Below are positions 5,928-12,504 of a stretch of DNA of 12,897 nucleotides, one piece after another (the stretch's first letter is position 1; each line of letters starts with the position of its first letter). The notes under the pieces are model-generated. The model saw nothing but the letters and a program-made list of their open reading frames with translations, had not been told where the DNA came from and searched no databases. The DNA comes from Chloroflexota bacterium. Lineage in GTDB: Bacteria; Chloroflexota; Limnocylindria; Limnocylindrales; CSP1-4. A program made the position numbers and the translations under genes. The stretch is from positions 1 through 12,897 of the forward strand of contig JAKAMV010000191.1 of NCBI GenBank assembly GCA_021812735.1, given 5' to 3'.

Positions 5928-6898
5928 TCCTCGCCCAGGCGCACCGCCGGCTGCGGCAGCTCGGCCGGCTCGCCGCGCGAGCCCGTCTGCGACAGCACGA
6001 CGCCGGCCAGGATGAGCGCCCCGCCGGCCAGTTGGATCGCGTCGAGCCGCTCGCCCAGCAGGATCCCCGCGGCGGTGATCGTCCACAGGGGCTCCACCGT
6101 CGACAGCAGCGACGCCTGGGCGGCTCCGACGCGCTGGGCGCCGGCGTAGAAGAACTGCACCGCAACGAACCCCGCGACGATGCCCACGCCCAGGATCCCC
6201 GGCCAGGCTCCCGACGGGATGTCGGCGGGGAGCACCGGGTGGTTCAGGGCCAGGCAGATCAGCCAGTAGGAGACGGCGGTGGCGCTGAGCATCACGGCGC
6301 CGACCACCGAGGCGTTGGCGGCGCCCGCCGACTCGCTGCCCACCGCATGGCTGGTCTCGCCCGAGTGGCGGGCGGCCATGATGATCCACACCGAGTAGAA
6401 CAGCGGCGCCGAGATCACCAGCAGCAGGCCGCCGAGCGGCGGCATCTCGTCGGCCCGGATCCCGCCCACCGCCAGCACCACGCCCGCGACCGCGATCCCG
6501 AGCGCGGTCCACGCTCGTCGGCCCTCGAGCGGGCGCCCGAACCGGAGAGCCAGCACCGCCACGATCGGCGGGTACACGTAGACGATCAGCGCTGCCAGCG
6601 AGAGGGGCGTCGTGGCGATCCCGGCGAAGTAGGTCGCCGTGTTGGAGATGTAGTAGACGCCCAGACCCACCGACGTCAGCAGGGTGCGCCGGGGCATGGC
6701 CCGCAGCGCCCGCAGCGCCGACGGGCTGGCCAGGAGCACGGCCCACGCGAGGCCGGCGGCCAGGAGGAATCGCCAGGCCATCAGCGTCAGCCAGTCGATC
6801 CCGGCCGCGTAGGCGGGGCGGGCGAACAGGCCACCAGACCCGAACGAGATGGCGCTGATGACGACGAGGACGATGCCCACGAGCCGCGATCGGTTCAC
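5924..6898 (-). CDS. EamA-domain drug/metabolite transporter (DMT superfamily)
   Basis: The protein has 324 residues with about ten predicted membrane helices in two EamA repeats (about 6-147 and 155-304). The first repeat has GSGGLFARPAYAAGIDWLTLMAWRF (20-44) and LSLAALIVYVYPPIVAVLALRF (99-120). The second ends in the typical QRVGAAQASLLSTVEPLWTITAAGILLGERL run (255-285). This is the usual architecture of an inner-membrane exporter of amino acids or other small metabolites; the substrate is unknown. The GTG start at 6898 follows a TACCCT box by 7 nt on the minus strand, and longer frames run into the repeat region. The tail after residue 305 is polar and Pro-rich. The stop codon shares CTAG 5924-5927 with the aldolase stop. 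Confidence 0.88.
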   Translation of the reverse strand: MNRSRLVGIVLVVISAISFGSGGLFARPAYAAGIDWLTLMAWRFLLAAGLAWAVLLASPSALRALRAMPRRTLLTSVGLGVYYISNTATYFAGIATTPLSLAALIVYVYPPIVAVLALRFGRPLEGRRAWTALGIAVAGVVLAVGGIRADEMPPLGGLLLVISAPLFYSVWIIMAARHSGETSHAVGSESAGAANASVVGAVMLSATAVSYWLICLALNHPVLPADIPSGAWPGILGVGIVAGFVAVQFFYAGAQRVGAAQASLLSTVEPLWTITAAGILLGERLDAIQLAGGALILAGVVLSQTGSRGEPAELPQPAVRLGED

Positions 6899-6905
6899 GC
6901 CCGCG

Positions 6906-6911
6906 AGGGTA
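6906..6911 (-). promoter_or_regulatory. -10 box (TACCCT) for the DMT transporter
   Basis: On the minus strand TACCCT ends 7 nt before the GTG start at 6898, the leaderless spacing seen elsewhere. No Shine-Dalgarno sequence is visible. Confidence 0.45.
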
Positions 6912-6924
6912 CCGGCGACGGGTC

Positions 6925-7020
6925 CCGGCGCGGGCCCGTGTTGCCCGGGGCAGGCCGCCCGTTGTTGTCCGGCGCGGGCCCGTGTTGCCCGGGGCAGGCC
7001 CCCGTGTGCCGCGTGGCGCA
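6925..7020. repeat. 32-bp direct repeat with twin palindromes in a divergent promoter region
   Basis: Bases 6925-6956 and 6969-7000 are identical over 32 bp, offset by 44 bp. Each copy contains the perfect palindrome TGCCCGGGGCA (6942-6952 and 6986-6996). The material between and after them (6953-6975 and 6997-7020) resembles degenerate copies of the same roughly 22-nt unit (CCCGTTGTTGTCCGG, CCCGTGTGCCGCG). The block lies between the promoters of the DMT transporter and the CBS-Kor operon, so the palindromes are candidate operators for one or both. A simple tandem duplication is the plain alternative. Confidence 0.7.
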
Positions 7021-7048
7021 TCCCGGCCGGCCCTCCCGCCCGGGGCGG

Positions 7049-7054
7049 TACACT
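7049..7054 (+). promoter_or_regulatory. -10 box (TACACT) of the CBS-Kor operon
   Basis: TACACT ends 6 nt before the GTG at 7061, giving an expected leaderless transcript for the whole four-gene unit. No -35 element is apparent; the 32-bp repeats lie 49-124 nt upstream of the box. Confidence 0.6.
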
Positions 7055-7060
7055 CTGCCC

Positions 7061-7573
7061 GTGGCAAACCTCAACGAGCGCGCCGTCCTGGCGCGCGTCC
7101 CATCCCTCGCTTCGCAACCCCTCATGGTGGTTGGGCGACGGCAGCCGGTGGCCATGCCCCCGGGCACCTCGCTCGGCGAATGCCTGCGGGCCATCCAGCA
7201 GCTGGGCACCGGCGATTCCGTGTTCATCACGGACGCCGACGGTCGGCTGGTGGGCGTGCTCACGGAGCGCGACATCTTCGGTCGCCTGGTTGGCCCGGAC
7301 GTGGCGTCCGGGGTGGACCTCGACGCACCCGTCGAGGGCTACATGACCACCGACCCGCACACCCTGCGGCTCTCCCAGACCGTGCGCGACGCGCTCGCGC
7401 TCATGCAGTCGAGCCGCTACCGCAACGTCCCGGTCGTCGATGACGACCGCAAGCTGGTGGGCGTGGTGCGCCAGGTGGACCTCCTCAAGTTCCTGGCTGA
7501 GGAGTTCCCCGAGGAGCTGCTGAACCTTCCCCCCAGACCGCATCAGCGCATGGAGCAGGCCGAAGGCGGATGA
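7061..7573 (+). CDS. CBS-domain pair protein, first gene of the Kor operon
   Basis: This 170-residue soluble protein is made almost wholly of a Bateman module: CBS1 at about 27-78 (VFITDADGRLVGVLTERDI, 54-72) and CBS2 at about 95-146 (VEGYMTTDPHTLRLSQTVRDALALM, then RNVPVVDDDRKLVGVVRQVDLL). Such pairs commonly bind AMP, ADP, ATP or related nucleotides and switch partner proteins. The tail EEFPEELLNLPPRPHQ (147-161) lies outside the CBS fold and could be a partner-contacting segment. The GTG start has no ribosome site but a -10 box 6 nt upstream. The TGA stop overlaps the korA ATG (ATGA, 7570-7573), implying coupled translation. No enzyme domain is attached. Regulation of the following oxidoreductase is inferred from gene order only. 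Confidence 0.9.
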   Translation: MANLNERAVLARVPSLASQPLMVVGRRQPVAMPPGTSLGECLRAIQQLGTGDSVFITDADGRLVGVLTERDIFGRLVGPDVASGVDLDAPVEGYMTTDPHTLRLSQTVRDALALMQSSRYRNVPVVDDDRKLVGVVRQVDLLKFLAEEFPEELLNLPPRPHQRMEQAEGG

Positions 7574-9432
7574 CTAGCACAGCTCAGGGCCCCGAGCACG
7601 ACGTTCGGGAGCTCGATCGGGTCACGATCCGGTTCGCCGGCGACAGCGGCGACGGCATGCAGCTGACCGGGACGCAGTTCACCCGGACGGCAGCCGTCTT
7701 CGGCAACGACATCTCCACCTTCCCGGACTACCCGGCCGAGATCCGCGCCCCCGCGGGCTCGCTGCCCGGCGTCTCGGGCTTCCAGATCAGCTTCTCGGCG
7801 TCGGACATCCACACCCCGGGTGATGCGCCGGACGTGCTGGTCGCGATGAACCCGGCAGCGCTCAAGACCAACGTCGTGGACGTCCCGCCCGGCGGCGCCG
7901 TCATCGTCAACAGCGACGCGTTCACGGCCGGCAACCTGTCCAAGGCGGCCTACGCGTCGAACCCGCTCACCGACGGGTCGCTCAAGCAGTACAAGGTCTT
8001 CCAGGTGCCGATCAGCACCCTCAACGCCGCGGCGCTCGAGGGGCTGGACATGACCAGCAAGCAGGCCGACCTGACGAAGAACTTCTTCGCGCTGGGCATG
8101 ATGTTCTGGCTCTACGAACGGTCCATGGAGCCCACGCTCAAGTGGATCGACCAGAAGTTCGGGGGCCGGCCGGTCATCGCCGAGGCCAACCGCCGCGCGC
8201 TGCGCGCCGGCTACGCCTTCGGCGACACGACCGAGATGTTCCACGAGACCTATCGGGTCCCGAAGGCGAAGCTGCCGCCCGGCACCTACCGGAACATCAC
8301 CGGCAACGAGGCCACCGCGCTCGGGTTCCTGGCGGCGGCCCAGGCCGCCAAGCGGCCGCTGTTCTACGGCTCCTACCCGATCACGCCGGCCTCGGACATC
8401 CTCCACCAGCTGTCCGCCTTCAAGAGCTTCGGCGTCAAGAGCTTCCAGGCCGAGGACGAGATCGCGGCCATGGGCGCCACCATCGGCGCGGCCTACGGAG
8501 GCTCGCTGGCGCTGACCGGCACCTCCGGCCCGGGCCTCGCGCTCAAGACCGAGGCGATGGGCCTCGCGGTCATGACCGAGCTGCCCGTCGTCATCGTCAA
8601 CGTCCAGCGCGCCGGCCCGTCCACCGGCCTGCCCACCAAGGTGGAGCAGGCGGACCTGTTCCAGGCGGTCTTCGGGCGGAACGGCGAGGCGCCGATCCCG
8701 GTGGTCGCTCCGGCCACGCCCGCCGAGTGCTTCTCGATGGCGATCGAGGCCTCGCGCATCGCGCTCAAGTACATGACCCCGGTCATCTACCTGTCCGACG
8801 CGTTCGTGGGCAACGGCGCGGAGCCGTGGCGAGTCCCGTCCCCGGAAGAGCTGCCGGACATCTCCGTCCCCGCCGCGGTCAAGGGCGACGGGCGATTCCT
8901 GCCCTACGGGCGCGACCCCGAGACGCTGTCGCGGCCGTGGGCCGTGCCGGGCACGCCTGGCCTCGAGCACCGCATCGGCGGCCTGGAGAAGCTCGACGGC
9001 CTGGGCACCGTGAGCTACGACGCGGACAACCACCACCGGATGGTGCAACTGCGCCATGACAAGGTGGCGGGCATCGCCAAGGACATCCCCGACCTCGAGG
9101 TGTTCGGCCCCGACCACGGTGACCTGCTCATCCTCGGCTGGGGCTCCACCTACGGCGCCCTTCGCAGCGCCGTCGAGCGCCTGACCGGCGAGGGCAAGTC
9201 CGTCGCCCACGCGCACCTGCGGCACCTGTTCCCGTTCCCGAAGAACACGGGCGACGTGCTGCGCAGCTACAAGACCGTGCTGGTCCCCGAGCTCAACCTC
9301 GGCCAGCTGTGGTTCCTGATCCGCGGCACGTACCTCGTGGACGCGCTCGCCTACGGGCGCGTGCGCGGCAAGCCGTTCCGGATCTCGGAGATCGTCGACG
9401 AGGCCAACCGGATCCTCGCCGAGCGGAGCTGA
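7570..9432 (+). CDS. korA: 2-oxoacid:ferredoxin oxidoreductase, fused gamma-alpha subunit (KorA type)
   Basis: This is the large subunit of a thiamine-diphosphate enzyme that oxidatively decarboxylates a 2-oxoacid (2-oxoglutarate or pyruvate) to its acyl-CoA and reduces ferredoxin, reversibly. Of its 620 residues, about 15-215 form the gamma domain (IRFAGDSGDGMQLTG, 20-34; EIRAPAG, 57-63). About 240-430 form the pyrimidine-binding alpha domain (YGSYPITPASD, 266-276; QAEDEIAAMGATIGAAYGG, 293-311; TGTSGPGLALKTEAMGLA, 316-333; QRAGPSTGLPTKVEQADL, 346-363; FGRNGE, 368-373). The last approximately 110 residues match the C-terminal transketolase-like domain (GWGSTYGA, 523-530). The gamma-alpha fusion with a separate small beta gene is the two-subunit KorAB layout. 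The start overlaps the upstream CBS gene; korB follows after 3 nt. Substrate choice cannot be fixed by eye, though 2-oxoglutarate is commonest for this layout. Confidence 0.92.
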   Translation: MTSTAQGPEHDVRELDRVTIRFAGDSGDGMQLTGTQFTRTAAVFGNDISTFPDYPAEIRAPAGSLPGVSGFQISFSASDIHTPGDAPDVLVAMNPAALKTNVVDVPPGGAVIVNSDAFTAGNLSKAAYASNPLTDGSLKQYKVFQVPISTLNAAALEGLDMTSKQADLTKNFFALGMMFWLYERSMEPTLKWIDQKFGGRPVIAEANRRALRAGYAFGDTTEMFHETYRVPKAKLPPGTYRNITGNEATALGFLAAAQAAKRPLFYGSYPITPASDILHQLSAFKSFGVKSFQAEDEIAAMGATIGAAYGGSLALTGTSGPGLALKTEAMGLAVMTELPVVIVNVQRAGPSTGLPTKVEQADLFQAVFGRNGEAPIPVVAPATPAECFSMAIEASRIALKYMTPVIYLSDAFVGNGAEPWRVPSPEELPDISVPAAVKGDGRFLPYGRDPETLSRPWAVPGTPGLEHRIGGLEKLDGLGTVSYDADNHHRMVQLRHDKVAGIAKDIPDLEVFGPDHGDLLILGWGSTYGALRSAVERLTGEGKSVAHAHLRHLFPFPKNTGDVLRSYKTVLVPELNLGQLWFLIRGTYLVDALAYGRVRGKPFRISEIVDEANRILAERS

Positions 9433-9435
9433 CCG

Positions 9436-10470
9436 ATGACCGACATGCTGACTCCCCCCGAGGCCATCAAGCTCACGCGCAAGGACTTTGTCGCGGAGCA
9501 GGAGGTCCGGTGGTGCCCCGGCTGCGGGGACTACTCCATCCTGGCCCAGACCCAGAAGGTCATGCCCGACTTCGGCGTGCCGAAGGAGAACATCGTCTTC
9601 ATCAGCGGGATCGGGTGCTCCGGCCGGCTGCCGTACTACATGAACACGTACGGCTTCCACTCGATCCACGGCCGCGCGCCGACGCTCGCGACCGGCCTCA
9701 AGATCGCCCGGCCCGAGCTCATGATCTGGGTCGCCACCGGCGACGGCGACGCGCTCTCCATCGGCGGCAACCACTTCCTGCACTCGATGCGCCGGAACGT
9801 GGACTTCACGATGGTGATGCACAACAACCGCATCTACGGCCTCACCAAGGGCCAGACGTCGCCCACCTCGGAGTTCGGCAAGCGGACGAAGTCCACGCCG
9901 ATGGGCTCCGTGGACAGGCCCGTGATGCCCCTGACCCTCGCGCTCGCCGCCGAGGCGACCTTCGTGGCCCGGACCGTGGACACCCACACCGAGCACATGC
10001 AGCAGACCCTCGAGGCCGCCGGCCGCCATCGCGGCGCCTCGTTCGTCGAGGTCCTGCAGAACTGCAACATCTTCAACGACGGCGCCTGGCGCGAGTTCAC
10101 CGAGCGCGACGTCCGCGACGACCGCATGCTCGTGCTCGAGCACGGCAAGCCGCTCATCTTCGGGAAGAGCCGCGACAAGGGCATCCGCCTGCGCGGCCTC
10201 CACCCCGAGGTGGTGACCGTCGGCGAGAACGGCGTGACCGAGGCGGACCTGCTGGTCCACGACCAGCACGCCGAGGATCCGTACCTCGCCCTGATCCTGT
10301 CGCGCATGTTCTGGCCGGAGTTCCCCGTGCCGGTGGGGATCCTGCGCGAGGTGGATCGGCCGACATACTCGGACCTGATGGACGCGCAGATCGAGCAGGC
10401 GATCGCCAAGTCGGGCCCCGGAGACCTCGCCAAGGCCCTCATGGCCGGCGAGACGTGGACGGTGGAGTGA
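9436..10470 (+). CDS. korB: 2-oxoacid:ferredoxin oxidoreductase, beta subunit (KorB type)
   Basis: This 344-residue subunit carries the thiamine diphosphate and the single [4Fe-4S] cluster. WCPGCGDY (26-33) supplies Cys27 and Cys30, GIGCSGRLP (59-65) supplies Cys61 and LQNCNIFND (207-215) supplies Cys210, giving the four cluster ligands expected for a two-subunit enzyme. TPP binding is shown by ATGDGDALSIGGNHFLHSMRRN (100-121) and HNNRIYGLTKGQ (129-140). HGRAPTLATGLK (78-89) is the conserved loop before it. The C-terminal about 100 residues are the usual beta-subunit tail. GGAG lies about 8 nt before the ATG and only 3 nt separate it from korA, so the two are made together. The complex needs a ferredoxin, which is not encoded in this window. 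Confidence 0.93.
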   Translation: MTDMLTPPEAIKLTRKDFVAEQEVRWCPGCGDYSILAQTQKVMPDFGVPKENIVFISGIGCSGRLPYYMNTYGFHSIHGRAPTLATGLKIARPELMIWVATGDGDALSIGGNHFLHSMRRNVDFTMVMHNNRIYGLTKGQTSPTSEFGKRTKSTPMGSVDRPVMPLTLALAAEATFVARTVDTHTEHMQQTLEAAGRHRGASFVEVLQNCNIFNDGAWREFTERDVRDDRMLVLEHGKPLIFGKSRDKGIRLRGLHPEVVTVGENGVTEADLLVHDQHAEDPYLALILSRMFWPEFPVPVGILREVDRPTYSDLMDAQIEQAIAKSGPGDLAKALMAGETWTVE

Positions 10471-10474
10471 CCTG

Positions 10475-10975
10475 ATGCTGTGCCCCGTCTGCCGCTACGA
10501 CAACTTCGAGGGCGAGGACACCTGCGCCAACTGCGGCGCGGACCTCGCGAACGCGGACACGCCGCAGCCCGCGCTCGACTACCGCGACACCGTGCTGGGC
10601 GAGCACCTCGTTCGGCTCGGCGTGGGCAATCCGGTCATGGTGGACCCGGGACTCGCGGTCGCGGACGCGATCCGGCAGATGCACGCCTCGGGGGGCGACT
10701 GCCTGCTGGTGGTCGAGGACGGCAAGCTGATCGGCATCTTCACGGACCGTGACGCGGTGGTGAAGGCGGCCGACAAGCGGCTCCAGCTGTACAAGGTCAG
10801 GGACTTCATGACGCCGGACCCCGTGGTCCTGCGCCATGACGACACGCTTGCCGTGGCGATCCACAAGATGGCCGTCGGCGAGTTCCGGCACATCCCGATC
10901 GTCAGGGACGGACGCCCTATCGGCGTCGTGTCGGCGGCGGACGTGTTCCGGCACCTGGCCCTGGCGCTCGGGTGA
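10475..10975 (+). CDS. zinc-ribbon plus CBS-pair protein, last gene of the Kor operon
   Basis: The protein has 166 residues. The N-terminus is a rubredoxin/zinc-ribbon-like knuckle, CPVC (3-6) and CANC (17-20), spaced to bind one Zn or Fe. A linker (about 21-45) leads to a Bateman module: CBS1 at about 52-103 (LLVVEDGKLIGIFTDRDAVVK, 77-97) and CBS2 at about 108-161 (VRDFMTPDPVVLRHDDTLAVAIHKM, then RHIPIVRDGRPIGVVSAADVF). GGTGGAG sits 7 nt before the ATG and the gap to korB is 4 nt, so it belongs to the operon. It resembles but is not a duplicate of the first CBS gene, which lacks the cysteine knuckle. It plausibly senses adenylate ratio and acts on KorAB or a partner, but no direct evidence is in the sequence. 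Confidence 0.9.
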   Translation: MLCPVCRYDNFEGEDTCANCGADLANADTPQPALDYRDTVLGEHLVRLGVGNPVMVDPGLAVADAIRQMHASGGDCLLVVEDGKLIGIFTDRDAVVKAADKRLQLYKVRDFMTPDPVVLRHDDTLAVAIHKMAVGEFRHIPIVRDGRPIGVVSAADVFRHLALALG

Positions 10976-10993
10976 CGGCCCTCCGGCCGTTTG
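10975..10993 (+). terminator. weak hairpin after the CBS-Kor operon
   Basis: ACGGCC (10975-10980) pairs with GGCCGT (10985-10990) over a CTCC tetraloop, followed by only TTG. The stem begins on the last base of the stop codon. Its position at the end of the four-gene unit fits termination or mRNA 3'-end protection, but the missing T-run lowers confidence. Confidence 0.4.
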
Positions 10994-11129
10994 CCGGGTT
11001 GGGAGTCGCGGACCGCTGACGAGCGGCCCGGCAGGGTCCGGGCGGGGCGCCGACCTCAACGCCCGGGCCAGCGTGGTGCCCGTCCGTGGCCGGCTGCCCG
11101 CGGGACGGAACAGGGAAGGGGAGGGCAGC

Positions 11130-12302
11130 GTGACCAGACCGACAGTCCCGCCCGGGCGCTACGCCGAGCGCCTGGCACGGGCGCGCGCCGCCGCGGTCGG
11201 CGCCGGTCTCGACGCGCTCCTCGTGGGCGTGGGCGCTGACCTGGCCTACCTCGCCGGCTACGTGGCCACGCCGCTGGAGCGGCTCACGCTGCTGGTGGTG
11301 CCCACGGCACCCCGCTCGCCCGTCACGCTCGTCGTGCCCCGCCTGGAGGCGACGCCCGCACGTGCCTGTCCCGCCGCCGCCACCGGCGCGGTGGCCGTGG
11401 CGACGTGGGAGGAGACCGAGGACCCGATGGCGTTCGTGGGGGCCGTGCTGGCCTCGGCGAGTGGCCGGCCGGCCCGGGACGTCGGGGCGGTCGCCGTCTC
11501 GGACGGGCTCCGCGCGGCGTTCGTCCTGGGCCTGCAGGGGGTGCTCCCCGGCGCGCGGTTCAGCCTCGCCTCGGCGGTGCTGCGCAGCCTGCGCAGGCGC
11601 AAGGACGCCGACGAGATCGCGCTGCTCCGCGAGGCCGCCCGCGCCGCGGACCGAGTCGTGGCGCACGTGGCCGGCGGCAGGCTCATCGGCCGGACCGAGG
11701 CTGACGTGGCGGCGGAGGTGCGCGAGCGCCTCGTGGCCGAGGGCCACGACCAGGCCGAGTTCTGGATTGTCGGATCCGGGCCCAACTCGGCGTCGCCCCA
11801 CCACGACGCGGGCGATCGCGTGATCCGGGCCGGCGAGCCGATCGTGATCGACATCGGCGGGATGCTGGGCGGCTACGGCTCGGACATCACGCGCACGGTC
11901 TGGGTGGACGGCGGTGACCCGGCCCTCGGACCGCACCCGGAGTTCGTGCGCCTGTACGCGGTGCTCCGCGACGCCCAGGCCGCGGCGGTCGCGGCGGTCC
12001 GCCCCGGGATCGCGGCCGAGGCCGTGGACGCTGCGGCTCGCGCCGCCATCACCGCCGCCGGGTACGGCCCGAACTTCATCCACCGCACCGGCCACGGCAT
12101 CGGGCTCGAGACGCACGAGCACCCGTACATCGTGGCCGGGAACGCGGAGCCGCTCGCCGTCGCCGACGCGTTCAGCGTGGAGCCCGGCATCTACCTCGAG
12201 GGGAGGTTCGGGGCGCGGATCGAAGACATCGTCGTGTGCGGCGAGGACGGGCCGATCGTGCTCAACGAGCTGCCGCGCGACCTGTGGGTGGTCCGCGGCT
12301 GA
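11130..12302 (+). CDS. M24-family metallopeptidase (Xaa-Pro dipeptidase/aminopeptidase type)
   Basis: This 390-residue cytoplasmic pita-bread enzyme is expected to remove or cleave N-terminal residues next to proline. The N-terminal creatinase-like domain spans about 10-150 (ADLAYLAGYVATPLERLTLLVV, 36-57). The catalytic domain spans about 155-385. Five dinuclear-metal ligands are visible: Asp241 (VIDIGG), Asp252 (GSDITRT), His322 (TGHGIGLETHEHP), Glu351 (SVEPGIYLEG) and Glu365 (ARIEDIVV). His224 in SPHHDAG matches a substrate-binding histidine. The GTG start at 11130 is chosen because AAGGGGAGG lies about 5 nt upstream; longer frames enter the previous gene. Dipeptidase (PepQ) and aminopeptidase (PepP) activities cannot be separated by sequence reading alone. 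It begins about 150 nt after the CBS gene and probably has its own promoter. Confidence 0.92.
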   Translation: MTRPTVPPGRYAERLARARAAAVGAGLDALLVGVGADLAYLAGYVATPLERLTLLVVPTAPRSPVTLVVPRLEATPARACPAAATGAVAVATWEETEDPMAFVGAVLASASGRPARDVGAVAVSDGLRAAFVLGLQGVLPGARFSLASAVLRSLRRRKDADEIALLREAARAADRVVAHVAGGRLIGRTEADVAAEVRERLVAEGHDQAEFWIVGSGPNSASPHHDAGDRVIRAGEPIVIDIGGMLGGYGSDITRTVWVDGGDPALGPHPEFVRLYAVLRDAQAAAVAAVRPGIAAEAVDAAARAAITAAGYGPNFIHRTGHGIGLETHEHPYIVAGNAEPLAVADAFSVEPGIYLEGRFGARIEDIVVCGEDGPIVLNELPRDLWVVRG

Positions 12303-12403
12303 CCCTCCCGGCGCTGCGCTCCGAGGCCCGTCCCGCCCCGCCCGCGTCCTCGCGAAGGCGCGCCCGGCCGGCCGTCAGGCCGCGTCCGTGCCCGGGCAGG
12401 GGT

Positions 12404-12409
12404 TATCAT
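12404..12409 (+). promoter_or_regulatory. -10 box (TATCAT) before the right-edge gene
   Basis: TATCAT is a good -10 match in the approximately 200-bp gap after the peptidase gene. Transcription would start near 12416, about 38 nt before the ATG of the 16-codon ORF and about 85 nt before the GTG at 12501. The leaderless layout seen elsewhere therefore does not hold here. No -35 is clear. Confidence 0.45.
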
Positions 12410-12453
12410 CGGGCGACTGGTCGCTCCCCACCACCGCCCCACACGAGCCCACG

Positions 12454-12504
12454 ATGACGACCCCCTCCGCGCTGGCGAAGCTCCCGCGGTCCCCGCGCCG
12501 GTGA
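12454..12504 (+). CDS. 16-codon upstream ORF overlapping the next start
   Basis: ATG 12454 opens a 16-residue frame (MTTPSALAKLPRSPRR) whose TGA (12502-12504) overlaps the GTG (12501-12503) of the following gene as GTGA. It is the first ATG after the TATCAT promoter box, and the following GTG has no ribosome site of its own, so translational coupling through this short ORF is plausible. No strong ribosome site precedes this ATG either. It may instead be an artefact of start-codon choice. Confidence 0.3.
   Translation: MTTPSALAKLPRSPRR

Noticed and set aside
6925..7000. Possible CRISPR array from the 32-bp repeats
   Set aside because: There are only two perfect copies with a 12-bp spacer that is itself repeat-like, and no cas genes nearby.
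4860..7067. A long minus-strand frame leading into the micropeptide and covering the aldolase and DMT genes
   Set aside because: It is Arg/Pro/Gly-rich and runs out of frame across the DMT transporter and antisense to the aldolase. Only its last 32 codons have a ribosome site and a sensible peptide.
7543..10269. A 908-codon open frame on the minus strand antisense to korAB
   Set aside because: The opposite strand encodes KorA and KorB with intact motifs. The minus frame gives an Arg/Gly/Val/His-rich product without any recognisable domain, typical of a shadow frame in GC-rich DNA.
10836..11129. Upstream extension of the M24 peptidase frame
   Set aside because: It overlaps the CBS gene in another frame and lacks family similarity. 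GTG 11130 with a strong AAGGGGAGG site is a far better start.
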